A stretch of 64,000 bases of DNA from the NCBI RefSeq assembly GCF_036711975.1, contig NC_091976.1, forward strand, positions 22,940,001-23,004,000, given 5' to 3'. The position numbers were made by a program, and so were the translations under genes. A model generated the notes under the pieces. That model saw only the letters and a list, made by a program, of their open reading frames with translations. It made no database searches and was not told the origin of the DNA. This document shows positions 22,039-32,639 of this stretch, piece by piece (the stretch's first letter is position 1; every line of letters starts with the position of its first letter). This DNA comes from Onthophagus taurus (taxonomy: Eukaryota; Arthropoda; Insecta; Coleoptera; Scarabaeidae).

Positions 22039-22300
22039 CTATATATATATATATATAAAAGGAGTCAAGTCAAAATCCAAGATGTATAAAGGAAGAGGCT
22101 CATTTGTTTTGTATTTTAACATTTGGGTTATTTTACAAATGTTATACTTGCGCTCCAATAGATCTTTGATATCATTAACATCACAGCTTTTATGCATCTT
22201 TTTAACGACCACTTTAAGATTTCTGGTTTGCTTATTTTCATAAGTTGACCAGGACAAAGTTTTTTCAGTAAGCATCTCTGTACTTTTCTTCCGAATTAAA
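22039..22300 (-). mobile_element. Jockey ORF1 (gag-like) fragment with PRE_C2HC-type domain
   Basis: The minus strand encodes SWSTYENKQTRNLKVVVKKM, then SCDVNDIKDLLERKYNICKI and EPLPLYILDFD. This follows the pattern of the domain preceding the zinc knuckles in Jockey-type ORF1 proteins (TYExK...RPxKVVxKGLH, then PLPLFxVDL). Only this domain remains, ending at a (TA)n tract. Confidence 0.7.
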
Positions 22301-22728
22301 TTTTAGTTTTATTGTGCCGTTATTTAGCGCATGTGTTAAAAATTGAATTAGTTTGACCTTAAGAAAAACTGACACTTTATGAAAGATTATCTATTAGATT
22401 CAAATTCTTATACTACATTTGGTATTTTAAAAACATTCCAAACAAAAATATAATCAACAATTTAAAATACGTTATAAAAACTTCCTAATAGAACATTTTT
22501 GGGTCAGCCTATTTAAGTAAATTAAATTTTCGATAAAAATTTCAAAGGAAAAATATTTTCGTCACCCGCAAAAAACTTTTTTTCTTTTTTATAATAGAGC
22601 ATCCTGTTACTTCACGCAATTCTATTGTGTCTTCCCGCCATTTCCCTATTAAACCGTAAAATTACCAGAAGAAATACCAAAATTCGCCATGAAAGGTCAT
22701 CAATCCTTTAAATCGAAGCAAAAAGAAG

Positions 22729-22766
22729 GTATAAAGTCACCTAAGCTTCGATATCCGATCTCAGTC
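22729..22766 (+). promoter_or_regulatory. TATA box and initiator of the secreted-protein gene
   Basis: TATAAAG at 22730-22736 and the arthropod initiator TCAGTC at 22761-22766 are about 31 bp apart, the canonical spacing. The start codon follows 26-29 bp after the initiator. Confidence 0.8.
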
Positions 22767-22791
22767 TTTAAATATATCTTTAAAACTCAAG

Positions 22792-23721
22792 ATGTTATTA
22801 CAACTTTTTCTACTAAATTTTTGCTTGATAAATTTCGTGTTAAGTGATCCATTAATTATAAAATCAATTTCGTCGCAAAATCAACAACAAGAACAAGGTG
22901 ACGGACTTTATCAAATCTTGGGAAAGAAAGGAATTTCTTCGTACCTTGGAGATTTAGCTTTTAACAAAGATAACCAAGGAAAATATGTAACCGTTTCTGA
23001 TTCGGGAAAATTTCTTCAAGAAAACACCGATAACAAAAACCATTTAAACGAAAAAGATTTAAACGAAGCTAGTTTTTACAAAAACGACGGTGGATCGCTA
23101 CAGAATGTCGACGAAAAAGCCGGGCATAAAAAGGGACATCATAAATCCGGGTTTCAAAACTCTTATCATAAAGAAGAAAGCGGTTCCAAGTCGAGTTATT
23201 ACGATGATAGCGACGATGAGGGTGGTAGATTGTTACAAGATCGAAGAAACGGGGTTTATTCTGATGGTTCCTCTCGCAGAAATCTCGGTTCTTATCGAAA
23301 TGGTGGTAAATACATCAATGGAAATTCCAGAAATGGTTATTATGATAATAAAGGGGTCTTACAAAAAGGCTTTGACAATCAAAGGAGATACAACGAGGAA
23401 CGATTTAATGATGATCGATTACTAAATTCTCAAAATAATCGTGGAAACGGTTTTGGGGAATCTGGCAATAAGTATTATTCTGAGAGTTATAGGGAGCCTT
23501 ATTATAATCATAATGATGATTATTATTACAATCGGGGAAACACTGGAAATTTGGGGAGATATGTACCTCCTCCAAAGAGAACAATCGCTATTTATGAAGA
23601 CCCTAGATACCAAGGGGGAATATCTGAGTATTCTGATTACGATCAACCCGTTCGTTTAGAAGTTAAACCGTTTTATAAAAGATCTCATGGCGGACCGCTT
23701 TACGATCATGATTATTATTAA
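22792..23721 (+). CDS. Secreted low-complexity protein, probably extracellular or cuticular (309 aa)
   Basis: A single open frame begins with a typical signal peptide (MLLQLFLLNFCLINFVLS) and continues as a hydrophilic protein rich in Asn, Gly, Tyr, Asp and Ser. A notable block around residues 110-145 reads GHKKGHHKSGFQNSYHKEES, followed by SSYYDDSDDEGG; this His/Lys then Tyr/Asp arrangement recurs in uncharacterised secreted insect proteins. The remainder has repeats of NG, RNG and YY, then a Pro-containing segment (GRYVPPPKRTIAIYEDPRY) and ends HDHDYY-like. There is no chitin-binding RR consensus. The gene has a strong TATA/initiator promoter, no visible intron and AATAAA signals at 23769 and 23780. 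A role in cuticle is inference. Confidence 0.85.
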   Translation: MLLQLFLLNFCLINFVLSDPLIIKSISSQNQQQEQGDGLYQILGKKGISSYLGDLAFNKDNQGKYVTVSDSGKFLQENTDNKNHLNEKDLNEASFYKNDGGSLQNVDEKAGHKKGHHKSGFQNSYHKEESGSKSSYYDDSDDEGGRLLQDRRNGVYSDGSSRRNLGSYRNGGKYINGNSRNGYYDNKGVLQKGFDNQRRYNEERFNDDRLLNSQNNRGNGFGESGNKYYSESYREPYYNHNDDYYYNRGNTGNLGRYVPPPKRTIAIYEDPRYQGGISEYSDYDQPVRLEVKPFYKRSHGGPLYDHDYY

Positions 23722-23799
23722 TACGCCATAAATATGTAATTCTTTTATTATTTGTAAGACGGACATTAAATAAATATGAAATAAATGGTTTAGATAGGA

Positions 23800-24115
23800 T
23801 CATATTTTTGGTTTTTTATTTTTAATTTAAAGTCTTTTCACTTCATAAGTATTTTTTAGATCTAGGGCTTTCATTTTTATGAGATTGTAGTCTGATTCAG
23901 CCAGATAATTCCCCAAACCTCTCCCTTTTCTCACCTCCTCGTACCAAGTCGTATTTATTTGGTAAATAGTTAATCTCTGGAAAATTTTTGCGGTTACTTA
24001 CACCTTTATTTTAATTTGGTTATTTCTTTTCTGGCATCTTTCTTGCTCCTTTAATATTACTATTCATAATCTCAAGGCTTATTGTTTCTTTTTTGCTTGC
24101 TCGTAGCAAGTTTAG
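23800..24115. other. Downstream non-coding stretch
   Basis: AT-rich sequence after the secreted-protein gene; no coding sequence or clear repeat. Confidence 0.4.
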
Positions 24116-24169
24116 CATCAAAGTCTATGTATTGAGGATACCAAGAGAAATGAAGGCAGCATATAATGC

Positions 24170-24680
24170 AATATAATGGGAAGAGCAGTAACGAGAGGGA
24201 AGGAAATATTTATCGAAGTAGAAGACAATGCTCGAGAAGTGGGTCTATCAATAAATGCAGAGAAAACCAAAGTTTTAAACCAAACACGCTCAGGCAGAAC
24301 TCTGCAAAATCTAACCATCGAAGATACTAACCTGGAAAGAGTAACTATATCTGGGAGTCAAACTAACAAAGGATGGTAGCGAAGAGCCGGAAGCCCGAAG
24401 AAGGATTACATAGGCAAACAAAGCATATTTTGCAGAAAGAGATGGCAGGATGAGGTAGAAGAGGACACGAGAAGTATCCTTGGCATCAGAAACTGGAAAA
24501 GAGCGGCTATGGATAGAGATGGATGGGGAAAAAACTTCTCTCCAAGAAAGAATTCTGCAATAATATCTGGTACGAGATGATTTTCTTTGGAAAGAAAATA
24601 CCAGATTGGGAGCATCAGCTGACACTGACAAGGTAAGATAAAGTAAAGGATCATCATGATTGATCATTCAGAGATGAAAT
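24170..24680 (+). mobile_element. Reverse transcriptase fragment (RTE-like)
   Basis: Plus strand reads [20 protein letters not shown], then LTIEDTNLERV, the segment just after the catalytic box in RTE-like reverse transcriptases. It is followed, in shifted frames, by RRITxANKAYFAERDGRM-like sequence typical of the thumb. Several stops; inactive. Confidence 0.65.
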
Positions 24681-24689
24681 AATTCTGCG

Positions 24690-25080
24690 AGGTAACCATT
24701 AAATATTATCAATAATATTAGGTTTGAACCGTTCCTTTCGAGACTGCGCATTCCTATTGCTTCGTAATTAAGGTCCTGTACAAGGCAGCAACTCAGTTTC
24801 CTGGAAACAACATCTGCATTACTTATTAGGGTATGAATTGGGACGTCCTGGGTACTGCCGAAGGCCTATTCCGGGAAGAACCAATAACCAGTAAATAAAA
24901 GCGAGGAAAATATACAAGATGTATGCTTGTATACTTCATTACAAGCGGCTTATTCTGTTTGGTTGAATAAACGGGATCATACTCGAAAAGTTGGGTCTAC
25001 CACGTAATGTTCTGAAAGTTTTTCTGCTGTAATTCCGCCACTTCCGACGCATATCAATAATGTCCCACCAGTATCCTCCA
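24690..25080. other. Unassigned repeat-like sequence
   Basis: No sustained reading frame. It lies between two retrotransposon fragments and is probably decayed mobile DNA, but no motif identifies it. Confidence 0.3.
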
Positions 25081-25084
25081 GATA

Positions 25085-25970
25085 ACAAGGTTATGTCACC
25101 CCCTTCCAGAACAAGTGGCTACACTATAGCCATGTGGAACATATAACGTTAACTGCTTTTGATTCAAATAGAATCCAAAAAATTCAAAACTGCTGTTTAC
25201 GTTTTATTTATGGCATACGAAAATATGATAAGATATCTCATAAGTTAGTTGACGCTGGATGGTTGTCGATGAGGAACAGAAGAGTGCTTCAGACATTGGT
25301 GGTTTATCATAAACTAATGTTGAGTAAGACTCCAAGTTATTTATATAGGAAGATTAATTTTAGAAGTAACGTTCATAATCGATTGACTAGGTTTATTTCC
25401 TTTATTTCTCCACCTGTCCATCGCACGGGTTTGTTTGAGAGATCTTTCTCATACCATGTTTACAAATCCTATAATCTTATTTCGATGGCTGATAGGAAGT
25501 TAAATGTATCGACGTTCAGGTCTCGGTTATTTGAAAGATTATTCAGATGTCAGTGTCAGTCAGTGTGCTTCTCTGTTGCAAGGGGTCCCGATATCGAGTT
25601 GCGTTGCGCATGTCACGGAATCGAGTTTAGTTAATTAGTTTATTATTTACAACTAATTTAATAATTTTTTTTTGTGTTTTGTGTTTGTTACGTCTTCAAT
25701 TATTAATGTTTAATACCTCTTTTTGTTATCCAGGTCCAGATGGAAGAACAGGATTTTATTTTCCTGAATCTGCGTCTCGTGAATTGCTTGCCGCACTATG
25801 CTATAATAGCTCTCTTTTGTTTAGATAGTTTTATTTTGTATCTTTTTTTTTTCTTTCGAATCATTTATTGTTTTTATTTTTGGTTATATTATCTTGCTAT
25901 ATTATATTGTTTTATTTCTGTAATTGCTGTGTGGTTTGGCAATAAAGTCTATTATTATTATTATTATTAT
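25085..25970 (+). mobile_element. 5'-truncated Jockey/CR1-like element with (TTA)n tail
   Basis: A 166-codon open frame (25134-25634) reads RIQKIQNCCLRFIYGIRKYD, DAGWLSMRNRR, SKTPSYLYRKINFRSNVHN, SPPVHRTGLFERSFSYHVY, the C-terminal region of beetle-type Jockey/CR1 reverse transcriptases. It is followed by a T-rich 3' UTR, AATAAAG at 25941 and an ATT repeat at 25951-25970, a typical target-primed 3' tail. The good frame indicates a relatively young insertion. Confidence 0.85.
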
Positions 25971-26690
25971 ACCATGAAGCCTTCATCTCACTTTCTTAAT
26001 TTGATAGCAGTATTGGACTTAACTTGAAACTTAACGTGTTAGTTGTAATAAACCATTAATTTTATCAGAAAAATTCTTTTATTACAATTTCAATCCTCAG
26101 CTTCTTATTGTCCATCATTATAAAATACTGATTTTAAACCGCGGCCGTTTGTAAAAAGCGAACCAAGATAAGGGTTTGTTATTTTCGAATCGATTTCTTC
26201 ATTTTCATCAATCCAATTTAAAGGTTTTGAAACAATTTCCGTCGATAGAGTAAATAGAATAATAAATTTTGATATGGGCTAACGAATCATATTCAAGTGA
26301 ATTTGCTAGGTTTTACGGTTGTCTGATTTGTAAGAAATTCTTGTTTTTTTTGTTGAAGCATATCCATCTAATCTTTAAATGATTTTCTACGGTCGAGTTT
26401 TTTTATGGTATTATATTAACAAGCCGTGAAGTTTCTTATTTTTCTTTTTGAACGATAATGCCAATTTATTATTTTATAGTTCCATTTGTAATTTAATAAT
26501 AAAAATTGATAGTTTAATACTTTGCATTTTTTATCACAACCTGTATTCAAAAAATCCTTAAAATTAATCTTGGAATTTGTAGTTTGCGCTTCCAGTACCA
26601 CATTTCAAACGCATCAATTCTCTTTCTGTGCGCTGCTTTAATTGTCCACCTTTCTCCCCCTTATCGAAAGATGGAGAAGATCAGTGATTG
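25971..26690. other. Gene-free AT-rich sequence
   Basis: No coding sequence or repeat recognised. Confidence 0.4.
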
Positions 26691-27297
26691 AATCAGTCCC
26701 ATTTTTCAGAACGTAAGTACATGATCTGGTGTATGATTTGAAATCTGTGTAGAGCATCCCTCAGTTGCAGAACATCAAAATGATCGACGATCATAACTTT
26801 GGTTTTATCTGCGTTATCTTAAGGCCACCTTTATTACCTTCAGTCTCAACTTGATTTAGAAGATCCACCATTTTCTTTTCTGATTCAGTCATCAAAGTGG
26901 CATCGTCTTCAAATCTCAAGTTTTGTAATCTTCTTGCCCGCAATTAAGATTCCTAATTCATAGATTTTAAATAGATCTGGGGAGCAATATTTTTCAATTA
27001 ACGCAATCAAAAGCCTTTTGGTAATCCAAGAAACAGATGACAATTGGGGTATTGCATTCTCGGCATTTCTCTATGAGCTGCCTTAAATTTAAGGTTTGTT
27101 CTCTGGATTGGTTCTCTCTTTACAAAACTTATCTGATAAGCTAGGTGTCTACAAGGAGACTAAAATCTCATGAGATTTTTGTTGGATAACAAATTGATCT
27201 AATAAATATCTATATTCGAGCTCAGACATTTTTGTCTGAGCTCTTGGCACGCATAGTGTACTATTAATGGCATTGGTTGACGCAGACTACAAATTTT

Positions 27298-27731
27298 AAT
27301 TCATTAATGTTAGAACTTTTGGAAGAATCGCTGATGGGGGCGTTTTTAGTAGATGCTCTTTGTTAAAGAAACTTGCTAATGATACTTTAAAATTTCCTAA
27401 ACCCAGACCACTAGTAGAAGGAACTAAACCAGTTCCCGTTATTATCGCAGCTGATGACGCTTTTTGCATATGGCTTTTTAAACCATATGCATTTAGAAAT
27501 CTGCATGGTCGACAAAGAAGATCAATTAAATTAGAACATGAAAAAATGATCCTTCTTGTATCTGCCATGTGTGTGTTGCATAATCTTTTAATGACACGCT
27601 CTAAAACGGAAGATCATGAAAATAGCACAATAGACAGGCTCACCAGAGAGAGCGGAAATTTGGAACCCAAAGATGTACATACAACTGACATTTACACAAT
27701 ATTTCCACCACGAAGGAGAAGTTTACGATGA
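27298..27731 (+). pseudogene. Harbinger (HARBI1-like) transposase fragment
   Basis: Frame reads RIADGGVFSRCSLLKKLAND, LKFPKPRPLVEG, PVPVIIAADDAFCIWLFKPY, then jumps directly from AFRNLHGRQRR to LVSAMCVLHNLLM. The DGGVF...SSL and DDAFPL...KPYPGR pattern and the CVLHN end are diagnostic of Harbinger DDE transposases. The stretch between (normally RLSRARRVVENAFGIL and the catalytic Glu) is deleted, so it cannot be active. Confidence 0.85.
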
Positions 27732-27804
27732 GAAAAGATTTAGCAGATTTAAAAGATTAAGAAGAGAAAATTTATGATTAAACTTACCAATGACGTGGAC
27801 ATAT

Positions 27805-27955
27805 CGGTCCACCTATGACGTTTAAAATTCCCATTTGACTTCAAAATTTTCTCCTGCTGTCTGGCCGCTTTTAGTGTGTTTTTGTTTCTTCACTTCTTGA
27901 GTTGAAACTCCCAACTTATTGGAAATTTCATCCATAGCTAATTTTCAAAGCTTTC
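27805..27955 (-). pseudogene. MADF/SANT-like accessory ORF fragment of the Harbinger element
   Basis: Minus strand reads AMDEISNKLGVSTQEVKKQK, then KSGQTAGENFEVKWEF, stop. This resembles the MADF domain (AWxEIAxxxGVSVEEVKKKW, then KKSGxxADDVYxPKWxF) with an internal deletion. Harbinger elements usually carry a second, Myb/SANT or MADF-like ORF, often convergent with the transposase, as here. Confidence 0.6.
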
Positions 27956-29376
27956 TATTTTTATAGTTTTTGGACGAGCAGTATCACCAATTAGGATTGG
28001 ATTCACATCATTCGATTAACTGCAGTATTATAGTGAAATAAATGCCTCATCCGAAATTCGCAAGAGTCATGTTTACACATTGAATCTTGTACAAGAAATA
28101 AAACTCTCATGACACATTGTTTCAGGAAATTTTTATTTCATGACATGAAAATCTGCTGAGATATTCCCATTGTGAATTCGCACCTTTAGTCTGAGATCCG
28201 ATCCAGATAAAACTTCAAACGCCGCTTAATAACTCGGAGTAAAATCTTACTCGGGTGCGAAATTAAGGAGATGGTGCGATAATTGTAACATTTCGTAGTT
28301 GCACCCTTGTAATGTATAAGAATGAAAGTAGAGCTAGATCAATCCCATTGACCTTGTTTCCAAATCATATTATATACCTCACTTAAGATTTTAATGCCGT
28401 GTTGATCAGATTTTGTAAAAGTTCTCCCATTATATCGTTGCGTCCTGGAGATTTTTTTAAATGTGTAATTGCTTCCTGTACCTCTGCTTGCAAGATGTCC
28501 GGCTCGTGCTTAATCTCATTTATATTAAGAGTTGTCTCCTCTTTCTCCAGGATCTGTTGATCTTTGAGCAGTTCTGTACAATATTTTTGCCAAACGTCCA
28601 AAACCACTTTGATATCCTCTATTGGGCCTCTAGTGTATCTCCTGGAATATATTGGAGATGGGGGTCTATTTGGACCTGTTTCATATGCTCTATAATTTCC
28701 CAATTTTCGTCGATGATCCAGGACTTGCGACTGTTTACATTTCCTTGACTTCGACATTGTCTAGCTTTTCTGAAGATTCACCTTTATGTTCGTCCACGAT
28801 TCTTCCATGTTATCATAGCAATTTATATTGGTTAATATTTGTCCGATTATATTTCTGAATGTTTCTAGTTCCTCTAATGTTATCCCGTTCTGTCCGGTGT
28901 AAGGTCTACGATTATGTTTCTTTCTGTATTACTAGGAGTTGATGATCACTAATATTTTGCACTAAGGAACATGTTAGCGTTTGTTGCAGAGTCCATGTGT
29001 AGAGTCTGGGTGGATGATGCTGGAAATACGTATTCATTATAGGGAGTCCTTTTTGCAGGCAAAAATCCAGCAGTCTCTCTCCCCTTTCATTCCTTTCTTC
29101 CAGTCCAAACCCTCCGACGATTTGTCTCATATTGTGGACCATATGCATGGACCAAATACAACAAGTGTACTTCAACCTCAAAGATAACTGTTATTTAGAG
29201 AACTGCTGAAGCTTGTGGGGTTAAAACAGCAACTGTGTACCGTACAAAGGGGTGGTTTAAAGACGCAGAAAACCAAGGCTTTTGAATATTATCACCAACT
29301 AAAATGGTTAATCTACTAAAAACTAAACCAGTTAAAGTTCCATGATTTTGTGTAGGATGCAGTATGTTGGAAAATA

Positions 29377-29544
29377 CAGGTGTGTGAATTAATTATCGTA
29401 CCCGACATCATCATTGCAAGTATGCAACCAATATCTCAGTGTTTTTATTTCAATACGTGATTTGCATATGATGCGTATGCCACTGTGATATTGGTTGCAT
29501 ACTTGCAATAATGACGTCAGGTACGATAATTAATTAACACACTG
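29377..29544. mobile_element. 168-bp palindromic MITE with TA target duplication (Tc1/mariner-like)
   Basis: Left arm 29377-29440 and right arm 29481-29544 are inverse complements over about 62 bp with few mismatches (outer end CAG-TGTGT-AATTAATTATC). The element starts and ends CAG...CTG and is bounded by TA at 29375-29376 and 29545-29546, the Tc1/mariner target duplication. No coding capacity. Confidence 0.9.
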
Positions 29545-29559
29545 TACATTACTGCTATT

Positions 29560-31700
29560 AGAAAAATATATCAGAAGTCAAATCTTATGTTATATTTATT
29601 TTTATAGTATGATATCTGCCTGTTAAAGATCATAGAACATATTTTGTGAATGAATCTTTTGTATAAATAAATGTATAAGTATGCAACAAATTTAACATAT
29701 GAATTTTGGGTAATCTAATCACAAAAATTTAATTTTTAAAAAACGTTTATTCGCTCCAATTTAATTTGAAATAATCGATTACGTAGATCAAATTACGGTA
29801 TTCCGGTCGCTAAATCGTACAAGTAACTTCCTGTTAACCGTAACTGTTTTACGTAACAATCGTCCGGACCGATTTCCAACTAGATTTACGTAATTCTATA
29901 AGTTTTTCTTCACAGATTATCACTTTCTTCGTAACTTTCACTAATATTATCTTCAAATACTCCGAGATTTATCTCAAAATATGTTTTAAATTTATTTTTT
30001 TATTTTTTTTTGAATTCGCGTGTAAATCGAAAAGAATAAAATTTTTTTGTTAACACGTCAGTAGTTTGGCGGTCGCTGTTCGTGTCGTGGTAAAATGCTC
30101 ATTAAACCAGTAATTTTAGAGGTATTTGTTGTTTAAAAATGGTCTAGTTTTGCGTACTTTTAGTTCTGTACTGTTTATTTAAAGTGTTTGATGTGGTGTT
30201 TATGGATCAAAAAGATTTTCTTTGGTAAATTATTAATTTCGGAAAAATTTTTCATAAAAAGGCTAAAAATAAAGACGGGATTTTATTTTAAGTGTTAATT
30301 GTATTTTATTTAACACTGTAACACTTACTTAATAAAGAACATAATCGACTAAGAACTAAGAATATAAATTCTAGGTTCTGGGAAAACTTTATTTTGAGCT
30401 GAGTTTTTTGGGTGCATTCCAAACGGTGAAAAAATTATTGTTGCTCACATAAACAATATTAAATTAAATTAAAACTGACATTTAATGAATTTTATTCCTC
30501 AATTACAAAGAATAAAGTAAGAAAAACAAATACAAAGAATTCTTATTTGAAATTCTACGTATAAAGTCACTGTACCGTTTCATTTTCTTCTAAAAGTAAA
30601 CAGCCTCTTCCACTTTAATAGACAGACACTGAGTGAGTTCTTTCGCGAGTGGGACTCGGATTGCTTTAAAGTCAAGCTGAGCATCACTTTTCACTCTTCA
30701 CCTCTTCCTTCGAGACAAGTTTTGGATTTACCCACGTTTTAGAGAGTTGTTTTGATCTCAAATAGCTTGGTTTACACGTGCTTCTTATCAATAAATAAAT
30801 GGAATAACAATTAAAGAAAATGTAAGTATAAAATTTAAAATGTGATGTAATTCGTTTTTGTTTTTTGTAACGAAATTGTGAAAGCTAATTTGTTTTTGTG
30901 AGTGACCATTTGTATGAGTGGGTTGTAAGGTTGAAATTCTTTGGAAGTTTTCTTTTTTGTTTTAATAATCATAAATTAAAACGTTAATAATATTACCTTA
31001 ATATATTATAACATAAAATGAAGTTTTAAAATAATGAATTCTTATCGTTTAGCTTTACCAAATAATTCCTATGTTTTATGGAATTTTAGATATTTCTCTG
31101 TGTAAGTTACTTTAGAAATGTAAAAGCATAAAAAAATAAATAAAAACTTCTTTGTAAAAAGAAACAAAAGTCAAATATTTCTTTAATGACTTTATAGCAA
31201 AAAAATATGTGAAAATAATGAGTCTTAAAACGAAATTTTTATACACCTTTGAAATACCAAACAAATGAAACTTTATTTATTACTTTGTTTTAACTTCCAA
31301 GGTTTTAAAAAGTAGAGAAAATTGTATGGTCATGAAACGTTTAAAAATGACATGTTATAATTCATTTATGATTTCTGTTTTTGTTTTTAACTTTTCTTTT
31401 GATATCTCCTACATTTACGTAGATCTCATAGACACACTAATAGTGATTAAAAAGTACTTGTACATAATGTTATACTGTGTATTAAAAATCGCTTTTACAT
31501 AATCCATATATGCTGTCTAATCGAGCATTGTCAGGAAATTAATGCAAAAGAAATTATCAAACTGAAGCGTGGCTATGATTTGTAACATCCTTCACTTCAT
31601 ATTCCCATGGGGTCAACACTGAAAGTTGATAATCATCCCACACAGCTACTATGAGCCCATTTTCCAGAAGCAAAAACATCATTTCGCTCATCTTTTACAT
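29560..31700. other. Gene-free AT-rich region with a possible 5' UTR exon
   Basis: No coding sequence. 30600-30821 is richer in GC and ends at a strong donor-like ATG|TAAGTATA or AT|GTAAGTAT site. It could be a non-coding first exon of a plus-strand gene such as the ZnT1-like gene further right; this is a guess. Rest is AT-rich. Confidence 0.35.
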
Positions 31701-32300
31701 TTTTTTTGCTTATTTTCATCTACAAGTCCCTCCCAATTCATTTTTGTAAAGTTAGGTACATGATAACATTTATGCCTTGTTTCCTTACCACATGACAAGT
31801 TTGTCTCGTTGCTCTGGATATGTCATTATTTATTCGAGACTGTTTTATAACTTAAAGACTGTTTTAGTAATTGTAAGAAGATTGGCTCCAAACATATTTG
31901 CTGCTGATTGGCTTCTTTCTTCTACACCAGTAAAATTGCATTTACTAATCTGTTATGTGCTGACATAGTTTCATTTTGCGATCTATCAGTTGGAGAAACT
32001 TTTATCGTTATAGAGCTGTTCCATTCAACGATTACAACTCTTACTGAATTGCTGCGAAGCGGTACTATGATTTGATGATCATAAAACATGCTTAAAAATC
32101 TGTGAAATCCCGTGAGCAATCTCATGTCTGGAACTTGAATACAATGCTTCATCAAAGTAATCTTTGTGTGTGGATGCTATGCTCATCCAATAATAACAAA
32201 ACAGAAACAATTTAGTAGGACCAATAAATCCAATTGGACGGATACATATTCAATTGAAGAGTTCAGAACACTGATATGAACAGTTCCTTCAAGCAATAGA
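31700..32300. other. Unassigned sequence
   Basis: A 77-codon minus-strand open stretch (31922-32155) has no family resemblance that I recognise. It sits among transposon fragments and is more likely decayed mobile DNA than a gene. Confidence 0.3.
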
Positions 32301-32339
32301 TAATTGATTCATGCAAAACACACACAGTGGGGATCGAGG

Positions 32340-32516
32340 AATCCAAGGAACAATGCTAGCCCACTGCCAGATACACGTCTTTCTAGCTGAAGTCATAAAG
32401 GAAAGAAAGACTAATATTAACCCCCAAAATGCTCCTGGTTTTGATTTTATGATTCATCATGCAAACCTAGGTATTGTCCAACACACCAGAATAAGACCCC
32501 AAACTTGATTGATTTC
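32340..32516 (+). mobile_element. Jockey-like reverse transcriptase fragment (N-terminal palm)
   Basis: Plus strand encodes LAEVIKERKTNINPQNAPGF, matching the Jockey segment EVxxxIxxxNPKKAPGFDLI. The same short region occurs again at 34110-34200. Truncated on both sides. Confidence 0.7.
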
Positions 32517-32639
32517 CACATCATCAAAAACGTATGAAGCAATTGTATACAAATCGAAAATAACCTTGAGCTAAACCGAATCTTGATTGTATTAACTTTA
32601 AGTTACAACAAAAAAGCGGATAAGGAAGGATTTAAAATA

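Larger units (their letters stand above)
27150..28120 (+). mobile_element. PIF/Harbinger DNA transposon remnant nested in the RTE element
   Basis: Candidate terminal inverted repeats share TCATGAGA-TTTT at about 27163 and, inverted, at about 28112. Inside lie a plus-strand transposase pseudogene (27298-27731) and a convergent minus-strand MADF-like fragment (27805-27950). Exact ends and target duplication could not be fixed by eye. Confidence 0.6.
26690..29190 (-). mobile_element. RTE-like non-LTR element split by a Harbinger insertion
   Basis: Minus strand, from high to low: endonuclease (ERNERGERLLDFC, IMNTYFQHHPPRLYTWT at 29000-29120; ISDHQLLV near 28940), reverse transcriptase start (DVWQKYCTELL, ILQAEVQEAITHLKKSPGRN at 28400-28620), then in broken frames IWKQGQW, YRTISLISHPSKILLR, and a degraded QFGFxKG-type motif near 28140. 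The reading resumes only at about 27130 with a FLDYQKAFD-like box near 27030 and NLRFEDDATLMTESEKKM near 26900. The 1-kb gap is filled by a Harbinger remnant. Inactive. Confidence 0.8.

Noticed and set aside
23090-23425. 111-codon plus-strand frame and overlapping minus-strand frames at 23422-23646
   Set aside because: Out-of-frame shadows of the secreted low-complexity protein gene, produced by repeated AAT/GGT/TAT codons.
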